In this document: one piece after another, positions 25,261-36,819 of the stretch
Layout of the letters: each line of letters starts with the position of its first letter
Numbering within the stretch: position 1 is the first letter of the stretch
Origin: Dryocosmus kuriphilus
Taxonomy: Eukaryota > Arthropoda > Insecta > Hymenoptera > Cynipidae
Reading direction: 5' to 3'
Assembly (NCBI GenBank): GCA_038277395.1
Contig: CM076195.1
Span: 51,103,862 to 51,167,861 of the forward strand
DNA: 64,000 bases
The notes under the pieces: generated by a model
Database searches by the model: none
What the model saw: only the letters and a program-made list of their open reading frames with translations
Told to the model about the DNA's origin: nothing
Program-made: the position numbers and the translations under genes

Positions 25261-25548
25261 AAATGTATTTAAATTATAAAATTAGGCTTTCCATTTTTTT
25301 TTAAATTGGCACAAATTTATTTATTTATTCATTTTAATATTACCTGGTAATGATTCCATACTTTTTGATTCAATTGCAAACAAAAAATTGCAAGAAAAAC
25401 TCGTTTTGGCAATTTGAGTTCATCCATTATTATAACAATGAAGTTGAAAATAAAAATCAGAACACAGAAATGTAGGCAGAAAATGTAAAGGAATAGTAAA
25501 AGGATGTAATATGAGTTAAAAATGTACACATGAGAAAAGGTACGTATA

Positions 25549-25714
25549 TAGTAAATTTTATACTCAGCGTTTCGCAGAGGATAATTGATGAGACAAAACA
25601 AATGACAGCGCAAAAGAAACGAAGAAGTAAAAAAAGGAAGAATTGCGGCACAGATATACAGAAATATAGGTTCGGAATATAGAGGAATCGTTAACGGAGT
25701 TAATATCTCGCATT
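25549..25714 (+). repeat. Direct repeat, left copy (partner at 44,911)
   Basis: Starts ATAGTAAATTTTATACTCAGC and ends near ATATCTCGCATTAA. The copy at 44,911-45,077 has the same orientation. See the findings for why its position matters. Confidence 0.75.
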
Positions 25715-25722
25715 AAGTCTAG

Positions 25723-26521
25723 AAGTCCACACTGAGGTCCACTGGCCCCCAGCACTTTTTTATTTGATTGTCCCTTTTAGGTATAGGTAGATATCAATCT
25801 CTCGACCCAATATAAATTCCTTTTAGGTATCCGGGAAATGGCCCAGATGATTATCGCCGTCAGACGGTCTTCGGATACGGAAATAAAACGCGAAAAGTTG
25901 GTGGGGACCACTGGACCCCAGTGTGGACGCAGTATAACTTTCTCGTATTTGCGTATTTTTTTCTGAAATCATTCTATAATTATATCATCGGTCGGGTCTC
26001 TGCACTAAGTGTGCATCTGCAGATAAATAACTCTAATAACTTAATAATTGAAAGAAAAACACTTTAGAACATTCATTTTTACTGTTTCAATCTTTAGCAA
26101 CTGTTCATTTTGCATGTTTGAAATAAATAAAAAAGGAAAGCACATTTTTGTACTTCTGAATTTTCTCACCTTTCATCCCAGCGAATAATTCAAATGTTTG
26201 AAAGGAATTAAGGGGGCAAATTTTTTCTCGATTTTATAACGTGGCAACTTCAAATGCTCAGGAGGAATTTTTTTATAATCAAAACAAAAAAAATTTAAAA
26301 TAAGATGCTACTTCAGTAATTTTATGTTTTTTTTCTTCGGACTCTTTCTGCAAAAAATTGTCTATCAGCTGTATAAAACTTTTTTCAAAAAACACTTTTG
26401 CATTCAGGGTAGTCTAACATCTCCACGAAAATATTATGGTCATCACCGATAACAAAAATATTTTTGCGAGACTTAGGGCACATCTTAAGGTTGATGAGGA
26501 TCACTGGACACCAGTGTGGAC
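25723..26521. repeat. MITE-like block bounded by GTCCACACTG inverted ends
   Basis: GTCCACACTGAGGTCCACTGG at the left (25,724) is mirrored by CCACTGGACCCCAGTGTGGAC (25,908) and TCACTGGACACCAGTGTGGAC (26,501). Either of the last two could be the partner end, giving elements of about 205 or 800 bp. No coding sequence. Confidence 0.5.
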
Positions 26522-26561
26522 TCGATGAGTGTTGACATCAAGATTTAAAATGCACATGGAA

Positions 26562-27318
26562 AAATAAGCACTGAAGGGCATGTGAATCACTAAAATACCT
26601 ATATTAACGATCACAATTTTAAGGATTTATCAATTTATTTTTTGAATCTCAAAACTTTTTTTAAAATAAAATATCGGACTGAAACTTTGGGAAATGCATG
26701 AGAAAATATTAAATTACGCTCATAGACATTATTATAGTAGGAATTTTGAAACAAGTTGCTTTCGACGAAATTAAAACGGAAAGCATTTCTCACGCTAGTT
26801 CCAATCAATACCACTCCCACAATGGCAAAGCGATGGCGTGCGATATGTCTCGGGTTCACTGACAGTTGACACCGAGAGTTTACATATTACTTTGTTTATT
26901 TGCACTATACATAAAAAAACTATTGTGTATAATATTTGCCAACGATGTTTGCCTAATTTTCTTCAAGACAGAGGAGTCGTTTGCGTCAATAATGCTCCAT
27001 TGAAAACAAGACAAATTGATTACAGAGTTCTACAGAACGGTCGCTATTCCTAGGAATTTATTTATTTATTACAAATATTTTTACATTATTTATACTTAAG
27101 TCGCATATAAAAACGTAGTTTATTGTCCGCTTTTGCTTCTCTTAAAGTTTTACGCCAATATATACGCAATTTATTGTCTTCTCGTGCATTTCCAAAAGTT
27201 TCAGCCCGATTTTTTATTTACAAAAAAAGTTCTGAGATTAAAAAAATAAATAGATATATCCTAAAAACTGAGGTCGGAAATACAGATATCTCTGTGTGTC
27301 ATATGCCCTTAAGTAGTA
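26562..27318. mobile_element. ~750-bp element with ~165-bp TIRs
   Basis: The left arm (26,562-26,730, containing GAAGGGCATGTGA and GGACTGAAACTTTGGGAAATG) is mirrored by the right arm (27,150-27,318, ending TCATATGCCCTTAAGTAGTA). The centre has no recognisable transposase. Its right end touches the first base of the giant palindrome. Confidence 0.65.
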
Positions 27319-27389
27319 AGTAGATGAGCAGGGCGGGTTCTAAGCCCAGATTCCTGTTACCGACAGTTACCGACATCGAGAGCTAAAGC

Positions 27390-27477
27390 GGTTCATGTCC
27401 GCACTAAGCATCTAGTCGGTGTGACGTCCGTAATTAAATAATACGCGATTGTTAAACTTGAATTTTGCATAAACAAA

Positions 27478-27508
<31 letters not shown>

Positions 27509-30500
27509 ACACCCGTCTCTCTGTTTCTCCTATGCCACGTGTCAAGAGGATATGATATAGTAATTATGTGACAAGAATTTGACAGCGCACGTGTAAGAGA
27601 TGGAATGAGGCATTACTAATTGATATAATTTATTGCTTCCGTAATGCGTTAAAATAAAATTTAAAAGTAGGTCACGAGTCTAATAAGATTAAAAAGGAAT
27701 GTTTGTTCTATAAAACATAGGGAGACTTATTGAGGAATTTATGTCATTAAAAATATCCGATTTCTGTAACGCATATAGTTATGGAATGTGTTTATATATA
27801 AGCTAATCAACATGATTTCTTACTTCCCTAATATATTTTTCCAAGAAATTTATCAGTTCTTAGAAACTCAAGAGGATATTATAAAGTAATTATGTGAAAA
27901 GAATTTGACAGCGCACGTGTAAGAGCTGGAATGAGGCATTACTAATTGATATAATTTATTGCTTCCATAATACATTAAAATAAAATTTAAAAGTAGGTCA
28001 CGAGTCTAATAAGATTAAAAAGGAATCTTTGTTCTATAAAGCATATGGAGAATTATTGAGGAATTTGTCATTAAAAATACTCGTGAAGAGTATGACTCAT
28101 ACTTATGGAATGTGTTTATCGCACAGGCTGCGAACGTGTCTACACGTGTCTAACTTGATTATAAAGAAACCCTTTGTTCTATAAAACATATCATGAAAAT
28201 ATAATATAGTAATTATGTGACAAGAATTTGACAGCGCACGTGTAAGAGATGGAATGAGGCATTACTAATTGATATAATTTATTGCTTCCGTAATGCGTTA
28301 AAATAAAATTTAAAAGTAGGCCACGAGCCTAATAAGATTAAAAAAAGGAATCTTTGTTCTATTATAAAAACATGGGGAGCCTTATTGAGGAATTTATGTA
28401 ATTAAAAATATCCGATTTCTGTAACCTATAGTTATGGAATGTGTTTATATATAAGCTAATCGACATGACTTATTACTTCCCTAATGTGTTATGGTCAAAA
28501 TTTATCACATAGACTATAAACGTATCTGGACGTATATAAATTGATTATAAAGAAGCCCTTTGTTTTATAAAACATATCATGAAAATATAATATAGTAATT
28601 ATGTGACAAGAATTTGACAGCGCACGTGTAAGAGATGAAATGAGGCATTACTAATTGACATAATTTATTGCTTCCTTAATGCATTAAAATAAAATTTAAA
28701 AGTAGGTCACGAGTCTAATAAGATTAAAAAGGAATCTTTGTTCTATAAAGCATAGGGAGAATTATTGAGGAATTTGTCATTAAAAATGCTCGTGAAGAGT
28801 ATGACTCATACTTATGGAATGTGTTTATCGCGCAGGCTGCGAACGTGTCTACACGTGTCTAACTTGATTATAAAGAAACCCTTTGTTCTATAAAACATAT
28901 CATGAAAATATAATATAGTAATTATGTGACGAGAATTTGAAAGCGCATGTGTAAGAGATGAAATGAGGCATTACTAATTGATATCGTTTATTGCTTCCCT
29001 AATGCATTATAGTAAAAATTTATCAAGAAGCTTGTGCTTTCGTTCAAGTCTGCGAAAAAATATTTTGTCAACTTCCAGCTAGCAAATATTGGGATTAGAA
29101 CCAACAAGCTTGATGTGCTTGCAAACCACACGGCCGCCATGTTTTGTTCCATGGGGATTTATAATGGACTAAAGAAGACTCTGGTTAAGCGTTTTACAAG
29201 TATCTGAAAACACGTTTTGGAATTTGTAATGTTACTAATATGATTTTTGGGGGAAAAAAGGGTTCATGTCCATGCTAAATAAAAAAAAATTAATTAGAAG
29301 AGCAATTGTTCAGTTCAAAATATGCAGAAATAATTTTAAGTCTTTCCTTGTCAAAGTAAAACGTAGCGCGTGCGTTCGACGGTCTTTGCTCTTATCTATA
29401 AATGGACTCTAGATACATATTAGACATTTTATTCTTTCAGAGTAATTTAACAAAACGTAAGTCTAATGTTTGTACGCTGAGGGTTCGATCGCACAATTCA
29501 CACGAGGTCACGCACAGGCAGGAAATCCGATAGTAAGTAAATTCCAAGACCTAAAGTTATTGATGAAATTTATGCTCTTATATTTCAGCCTACAAAAATA
29601 TTTCCATGAATTTTTCAGGGTTACATTGATCTGCTTCGTTTTGCTCCTCATATGAATAATCTAAAAAGGTAGTATTACTGTACCACAATGAAAGAATATT
29701 CTCTTAATATATATCCAGATTAAACATTTTTCATAAAAAGTATGAGGCCAATATTGTAATATAATATGCTGGGAAAAAATATAAGAGCGTTGAGTGGATG
29801 GTGTGATGCATTAACTTATTTGAAAGTATATATATTTTATTCATGGGAATTTATAAAAGACTAAAGAAGATTCGAGTAAAGCGTTTTACAAATATCTCAA
29901 TAACATATTGAAATTTTGTAATGTTAATAATATGATTCTCGGGGAAAAAGGATTCATGTCCATGCTAAATAAAAAAATTAATTAGAAGAGCAATTGTTCA
30001 GTTCAAAATATGCAGAAATAATTTTAAGTCTTTCCTTGTCAAAGTAAAACGTAGCGCGTGCGTTTGACGGTCTTTGCTCTTATCTATAAATGGACTCTAG
30101 ATACATATTAGACATTTAATTCTTTCAGAGTAATTTAACAAAACGTAAGTCTAATGTTTGTACGCTGAGGGTTCGATCGCACAATTCACATGAGGTCATG
30201 CACAGGCAGGAAATCCGATAGTAAGTAAATTCCAAGACTTAAAGTTATTTATGAAATTTATGCTCTTATATATTTTAGCCTACAAAAATATTTCCAAGAA
30301 TTTTTCAGGGTTACATTGATCTGTTTCGTTTTACTCGTCATATGAATAAACTAAAAAGCTAGTATTACTGTACCACAATGAAAGAATATTCTCTCAATAT
30401 ATATCCAGATTAAACATTTTTCATAGCAAGTATGAGACCAATATTGTAATATAATATGCTGTGAAAAAAGATAGGAGCGTTGAGTAGATGGTGTGATGCA

Positions 30501-31599
30501 TTAACTTATTTGAAAGTATATATATTTTATTCATGGGGTTTTATAAAAAGGCTAAAGAAGATTCTAGTAAAGCGTTTTAAAAGTATCTCAATAATATATT
30601 GAAATTTTGTAATGTTCATAATATGATTCTTGTGAAAAAAGGGTTCAGGTCCATGCTAAATAAAAAGTTAACTAAAAGAGCAATTGTACACTTGAAAATG
30701 TGCAGAAATAGTTTAAAGTCTTTCCTTTCAAGGAAAAGTAGTTCTTTATTTTCACAAGATAAACTACTACAATATAATTTTATTAACACTAAGGGATTAA
30801 TAAAGAGATAAAGTTAGATGAGTGAAGTACAGCTATGAAATTTCTGAACAATTTATTTGCATAGAAGTTTTAAGCCTAACCAATGTTAGACTTACATTTT
30901 TGACCAATGTGTATCAAATGACATAAAATTCTGAGAAATTGTACAAACAATAGTATCAGGTTACATGGAATTCTTGACACATGACGTCATATTACATATT
31001 TCCATGCAAGTTTAGACAGGATTTACCCCCACTTTCCAGAAATTTAACATCAACAATGGTATCAAGTTACATAGAATTCTGGTATGTTTGAAAATCCATT
31101 CGTCGATTGCTACAATAATATACTATGCAAAACTATACTGTACTATACTATATGGTGCAGCAGCTGAAAGAGTTATCAAATCTAAACATTTGAATCTGCA
31201 CTTTGGTTTTCAGTATGATTCAGAGCGATTTTATTAATCTAATTCTTATTGTACTATTATACTTTTCGTTTTACTCACCATATCAATAAACTAAAAAGCT
31301 AGTATTACTTTACCACGAGGAAAGAATATTCTCTCAGTATATATCCAGATTAAACATTTTTCATAGCAAATATGACGCCAATATTGTAATATAATATGCT
31401 GTGAAAAGGATAAAAGCGTTGAGTGGACAGTATGATGCATTAACTTATTTGAATTTATATACATTTTGTTCCATGGGAATTTATAACAGACTAAAGAAGA
31501 CTCTGGTTAAGCGGTTTACAAGCACCTGAAACACGTTTTGAGAATTTTTAATGTTACTAATATGATTTTTGGGAAAAAAAGGGTTCATGTCTATGCTAA
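27390..31599 (+). repeat. GGTTCRTGTCCRTGCTAA motif, five copies in left arm
   Basis: Copies at 27390, 29261, 29951, 30642 and 31582. The inner four are followed by AATAAAAAATTAATTAGAAG-type sequence and AGCAATTGT, so a block of about 60 bp is conserved around the motif. The 101-codon ORF at 31569-31874 begins at this block and is probably non-functional. Confidence 0.85.
27540..29020 (+). repeat. Tandem array in left arm, ~320-390-bp units, five copies
   Basis: The block AATTATGTGACAAGAATTTG followed by ACAGCGCACGTGTAAGAG recurs at about 27,562, 27,889, 28,211, 28,598 and 28,920. Alternating spacers of about 322-327 and 387 show two unit types. No coding sense. Confidence 0.9.
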
Positions 31600-32035
31600 A
31601 TAAAAAATTAATTAGAAGAGCAATTGTACAGTTCAAAATATGCAGAATACCATACTATACTATACTATATACTGCAATGAGCGAAGGAGTTATATTAAAT
31701 CTAAACATTTTAATCTGCACTTTGGTTTCTACTATGATCATGATTTGGTGTCAGTTGAGCAAGCTTGATCAAAGGACTCATACTTCCCATTTTAATTCCA
31801 AACTCTACATTCATTATACTGAAAGAACTCAACCCGTACACCAATCAACGTTTTTAATGAAGCAGTTTCAATGAATGAACGAGTTTATAGTTGGAACTAT
31901 TGCAGAAGGTTTGTGTGTTTAAAAAGGTGCAATACGCAGTGTGAAAAAAAAAAAAATGTTGCAATATAAGACAAAATTATGACAAAACTAATGAAAAATG
32001 TTGTTTATAAATGTTATAAATGTTTATAAATATTT

Positions 32036-33600
32036 ACTGAGGAGGAGGAGGAGGAAGAGGAGGACTTTATAATTAAGCAAAATACTCAGAACTTTGCAAT
32101 CAACCATTGCAAGCCTTAGACCGTCAGTTAGAAACTCTAAAACTGAGATGAGTCTCTTGAATTTTTATAATAACCAAAATGAGTGCTAGTGAAAGAAATT
32201 AAAAAGTAGTTATGCATTTAAAATTATATTTCATAAGCGAGTACTTATTGCACTTAAAAAGTACTTTTAATTTAAACTTATTAAAAGAACTGTACAATAT
32301 TGAGTAATAGAAAAAAACCATTTCATACTTAGTGCTATGCTGAGTCAAATTTGTTAAATTTCGTTTACTGTAAATAATTCTGATATCTAATTTGACACAT
32401 AGCCTTTTCAAAATCGTTTTTATATTTAGTGAGGAGGGTGAAGGAGGAGTGTGAGGAGGAGATTGTAATTAAATAAAATACTCAAAATTTTGCGCTCAAC
32501 GATTACAAGCCTTAGACCATCAGTAGAAACTCTAAAACTTATAATCACCAAAATGAGTGTGGGTGAAAGAAATTAGGTAGTACATATTACATTTCTTAAA
32601 CAAGTACTTACTACACATAAGACCTCTTACATTTTATAATAATCAAACTGTGTTCGGGTAAAAGAAATGAAGATATAGATATAAATTTAAAAATTATATT
32701 TCATAAACACATATTTATAATGTTTAAAGATCACTTAGAATTAAACTTATTAAAAACTATAATAGTATAGAGTATAGAAAATCCTGTTGCATACTTAGTA
32801 CCACATTGGGTCTATTTGATTATTTTTTTATGAATTATTGAGATAAAACTTATAATCACATATACTACATGTGTTAATTCTGCTACTGGAAATAATAAAC
32901 TAGCTTTTAAGCTATTAAAATCAGCTACTAAAAAATTATTTAAGAATTCTAACCTCTCTTATTTCATTAATGATTGATATTATTTCAATGCATTCTTTCT
33001 GTTACCATGTGCTTGAGATTGTTAAAGGAACCGAAATCGATCTACCAAATAAGTCAGCTACATAAACTTTATAATCCTCTGTAAGAAACATTGAAATAAT
33101 CTTTAACACAACAGAGTAATATACTAAAAATCCAATTCACTTAGCTGAAACACTGCAATAATAGCATGCTTAATGAAGTATTAATGATATTAAAATATGC
33201 TATTATCAATGGAAAAAGCATATGTTTCTTCAATCAACATTGAACTCTAGTTAAAAAATCTACTTCAAGATATAACAAGGCAAACTAAATTATTAATGAA
33301 TAGAGTGCACCGCCATCAACCAAGTTGCTTTTCTTGTATAGTTATAAGCACGTTTCTTTTGTATTTTTTACTAGATGTGAGCTTTGTCTTCTAAATAGAT
33401 TTCTAATATTGATTCCTGTACTAATTAGATGAAATGGTTGATTTCTTGTATACTGGTATAAGGAATTTTTTCAATGATATTAACACTGAAATTAACCTCA
33501 ATTATCTATTAAAAATATGTGACGAAAATATGGAGGAGTATGAGGAGGAGGTGGAGGAGGAGGAGGAGAAGGAAAAGGAGGAGGAGGGGAGAATAATTAT
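32036..33600 (+). repeat. Internal repeated units headed by GGA tracts (left arm)
   Basis: Purine tracts of GGA/GAGGAG at 32,038-32,063, 32,432-32,461 and 33,530-33,590 are each followed by related sequence (AAATACTC, CAAGCCTTAGACC, TAGAAACTC, AAAATGAGTG). The mirrored right-arm units lie at about 35,780-36,820 and 39,950-40,460. Confidence 0.7.
32940..33065 (-). pseudogene. Second, decayed copy of the zinc-finger protein C-terminus (left arm)
   Basis: The minus strand encodes an end like IISIINEIREVRILK then a stop, paralogous to IIAIINELREAGIIK of the gene at 33,914. Only the last ~40 codons are recognisable. Confidence 0.6.
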
Positions 33601-33913
33601 GTAGTTAAAACAAGTAATCACTGAAAAATGTTGTATTCAATTATTACACATCTTAAGTCATATGTTAGAAGCTTCAAAAGATGTGATGAGCCTCTCCTGC
33701 ACTTAAAAACTAAAATTAAATCAAGTGGGCGATTTAAAGAAGAAATACACATATATGTTGAAAATTAGATTTATCCAACTTACTGCATTGCAGTAAATTC
33801 TTAAATTATAATTACAGGAAATTGCGAATCCAATAATTCCAATGTTAGTTCAACTATTAGGAATATTGAACCAACAGTTGCTAAAGTGTTTACATCATTT
33901 AATAAAAATATTA

Positions 33914-34586
33914 TCATTTAATAATACCAGCCTCTCTTAATTCATTAATGATTGCAATTATTTCGAGCAACTTATTTCTGCTTCCAGTTGATTGGGATTG
34001 TAAAAGTTGTCGCATTCGATCTACCAAATCAATCGGATCTTCCCAGTATTCTGAAAATCTTTCTTCTATTTCATATTCAGAGGAAATGTCACTTTCATCA
34101 TCATCATCATCATCATCAATAATATCACCCTCATCTTCATTATTTCCATCATCAGCAGCATCATTATTGATTGTCATGGATGGTAAATCATCATGTTGAC
34201 CAAAATCTTCTCCTTCACCTTCATCTTCTGATTCTATTTTTCGCTTCTTAACATATAATTCCAATTCAGGTTTAACCCTCTGAGTAATGTCCACAAGTTT
34301 CTTTAATGGAGAAGAATATAGTTTGGTTTCTTCTTGAATAGCTGGATCATCATTAGGTTAAAAATTTTTCTACTTTCCCGTGAATTGTATCACTAGTCTT
34401 TCTATTATGTTTATTGCTGTTTTGAATTATTCTTATAGCTTCAGGCACCTTTGCAACTTGGCGAAAGCCGCTCTCATCATCATCATCATACACACGATTC
34501 TTTGCTGTGCAAGAGTATTTTGCATGTCTTTTTAAATTATCGAGTCGTGAATAAACTTTTGAGCAATTTGGACATGTGGAAGCCAT
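33914..34586 (-). pseudogene. Zinc-finger/acidic protein with Polinton-type C-terminus (left copy)
   Basis: Starts at ATG 34584-34586: MASTCPNCSKVYSRLDNLKRH, a classic C2H2 finger (C5, C8, H21, C26, so C2HC as written). After a stop at about 34,353 the frame changes and continues to a stop at 33,914: KRKIESEDEGEGED with a possible nuclear signal, an Asp-rich run of seven, YWEDPIDLVDRMRQLL, and NELREAGIIK at the end. That C-terminus resembles the one at 5,180-5,331 in the Polinton remnant. DNA binding is inferred from the finger; function is unknown. The mid-gene stop and frameshift break this copy unless a short intron is spliced there; I see no good splice sites. Confidence 0.65.
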
Positions 34587-34620
34587 TTTTTCACTAACAC
34601 AACATGAATGCCAGAGGGAA

Positions 34621-34922
34621 AAATGGTATGAAAACTCTCTCGTTTTACAGACTGAGTTGCAGAACTCTCACAGTTATACTGACACCATCTGCATAATAAA
34701 ATATGATGACCCAGTCTTTTGTTTCAATATTAGAGGTTATGTTTATATCCTCCCTTCCCCCTCCTCCTCCTCCTTCCTCCTCCTCATGCTCCTACATGCT
34801 AACCTTCCTCCTCATCAACCCCTTCCTCCTCATCATACCTCCTTCTCCTCCTCCTCCTCCTCCTCAGTATATAAATTGAGCACTAGTGACCGAACTGTCA
34901 TTCATGTTGTGGTAGTGACAAA
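34621..34922. promoter_or_regulatory. Palindrome centre: divergent promoter region
   Basis: The arms stop matching about 35 bases upstream of the two divergent ATGs (34,586 on minus, 34,923 on plus), leaving a unique centre of about 270 bp. A pyrimidine tract of CCT repeats fills 34,750-34,866 and a TATATAAA box lies at 34,868-34,875, 48 bases before the right ATG. No equally good TATA was found for the left copy. Promoter activity is inferred. Confidence 0.5.
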
Positions 34923-35464
34923 ATGGCTTCCACATGTCCAAATTGCTCAAAAGTTTATTCATGACTCGATAATTTAAAAAGACATGCAAAATACTCATGC
35001 ACAGCAAAGAATCGTGTGTATGATGATGATGATGAGAGAGGCTTTCGCCAAGTACTACTATATTCTTCTCCATTAAAGAAACTTGTGGACATTACTCAGA
35101 GGGTTAAACCTGAATTGGAATCATATGTTAAGAAGCGAAAAATAGAATCAGAAGATGAAGGTGAAGGAGAAGATTTTGGTCAACATGATGACTTACCATC
35201 CATGAAATCAGTAATGATGCTGCTGATGATGGAAATAATGAAGATGAGGATGAGGGTGATATTAATGATGATGATGATGATGAAAGTGACATTTCCTCTG
35301 AATATGAAATAGAAGAAAGATTTTCAGAATACTGGGAAGATCCGAATGATTTGGTAGATCGAATGCGCCAACTTTTACAATCCCAATCAACTGGAAGCAG
35401 AAATAAGTTCCTCGAAATAATTGCAATCATTAATGAATTAAGAGAGGCTTGCATTATTAAATGA
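34923..35464 (+). pseudogene. Zinc-finger/acidic protein (right copy)
   Basis: Mirror copy of the gene on the left arm: the same MASTCPNCSKVYS start at 34,923, but a TGA replaces the Arg codon right after it. About 145 bp present in the left copy (after GFRQV) are absent here, joining GFRQV to YSSPLKKLVDITQ. A frameshift follows LPSM (~35,205); the other frame then continues through the Asp-rich run to YWEDPNDLVDRMRQLL and ends ACIIK at 35,464. The lesions differ from those of the left copy, so the arms decayed independently after the palindrome formed. Neither copy can make the full protein as read. Confidence 0.65.
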
Positions 35465-36334
35465 GAATATTTTTATTAAATGATGTAAACACTTTAGCAA
35501 CTGTTGGTTCAATATTCCTAATAGTTGAACTAACATTGGAATTATTGGATTCACAATTTCCTGTAATTATAATTTAAGAATTTACTGTAATGCAGTAAGT
35601 TAAATAAATCTAATTTTCAACATATATGTGTATTTCTTCTTTAAATCGCTCACTTGATTTAATTTTAGTTTTTAAGTGCAGGAGAGGCTCATCACATCTT
35701 TTGAAGTTTCTAACATATGATTTAAGATGTGTAATAATTGAATACAACATTTTTCAGTGATTACTTGTTTTAACTATATAATTATTCTCCCCTCCTCCTC
35801 CTCTTCCTTCTCCTCCTCCTCCTCCTCTACCTCCTCCCCATACTCCTCCATATTTTCGTCACATATTTTTGATAGTTAATTGAGGTTAATTTCAGTGTTA
35901 ATATCATTGAAAAAATTCCTTATACCAGTATACAAGAAATCAACCATTACATCTAATTAGTACAGGAATCAATATTAGAAATCTATTTAGAAGACAAAGC
36001 TCACACCTAGTAAAAAATACAAAAGAAACGTGCTTATTACTATACAAGAAAAGCAACTTGGTTGATGGTGGTGCACTCTATTCATTAATAATTTAGTTTG
36101 CCTTGTTATCTCTTGAAGTAGATTTGTTTTAACTAGAGTTCAATGTTGATTGAAGAAACATATGCTTTTTCCATTGATAATAGCATATTTTAATATCATT
36201 AATACTTCATTAAGCATGCTATTATTGCAGTGTTTCAGCTAAGTGAATTGGATTTTTAGTATATTACTCTGTTGTGTTAAAGATTATTTCAATGTTTCTT
36301 ACAGAGGATTATAAAGTTTATGTAGCTGACTTAT

Positions 36335-36446
36335 TTGGTAGATCGATTTCGGTTCCTTTAACAATCTCAAGCAGATGGTAACAGAAAGAATGCATTGAAA
36401 TAATATCAATCATTAATGAAATAAGAGAGGCTAGAATTCTTAAATA
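36335..36446 (+). pseudogene. Second, decayed copy of the C-terminus (right arm)
   Basis: Mirror of 32,940-33,065; reads ISIINEIREARILK then a stop on plus. It is slightly better preserved than its left-arm partner. Confidence 0.6.
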
Positions 36447-36819
36447 ATTTTTTAGTAGCTGATTTTAATAGCTTAAAAGCTAGTTTATTATTTCCAATAG
36501 CAGAATTAACACATGTAATATATGTGATTATAAGTTTTATCTCACTAATTCATAAAAAAATAATCAAATAGACCCAATGTGGTACTAAGTATGCAACAGG
36601 ATTTTCTATTACTCTATACTATTATAGTTTTTAATAAGTTTAATTCTAAGTGATCTTTAAACATTATAAATATGTGTTTATGAAATATAATTTTTAAATT
36701 TATATCTATATCTTCATTTCTTTTACCCGAACTCAGTTTGATTATTATAAAATGTAAGAGGTCTTATGTGTAGTAGTACTTGTTTAAGAAATGTAATATG
36801 TACTACCTAATTTCTTTCA

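Larger units (their letters stand above)
27319..34620 (+). repeat. Left arm of the giant palindrome
   Basis: About 7.3 kb. Order from the outside: terminal 160 bp with the GGTTCRTGTCC motif, CT-rich tract (27,475-27,510), five tandem units (27,540-29,020), four motif-bearing blocks (29,100-31,870), GGA-tract units (32,036-33,600), then the zinc-finger protein gene. Confidence 0.93.

Noticed and set aside
27390..27407. The GGTTCATGTCC motif as part of a tRNA gene
   Set aside because: No A box or cloverleaf could be built around it in either region; the B-box resemblance is partial.
27540..29020. CRISPR-like array
   Set aside because: Units are 320-390 bp, entirely repeated without unique spacers, in eukaryotic DNA.
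31569..31874. 101-codon ORF present in both arms (also 40,613-40,918 on minus)
   Set aside because: It begins in the repeated motif block, runs through an ACTATACTAT microsatellite-like stretch and resembles no protein. Conservation between arms is explained by the palindrome itself.
34576..34977. 133-codon plus-strand ORF with poly-Ser
   Set aside because: It is antisense to the left zinc-finger gene start and runs through the (CCT)n tract.
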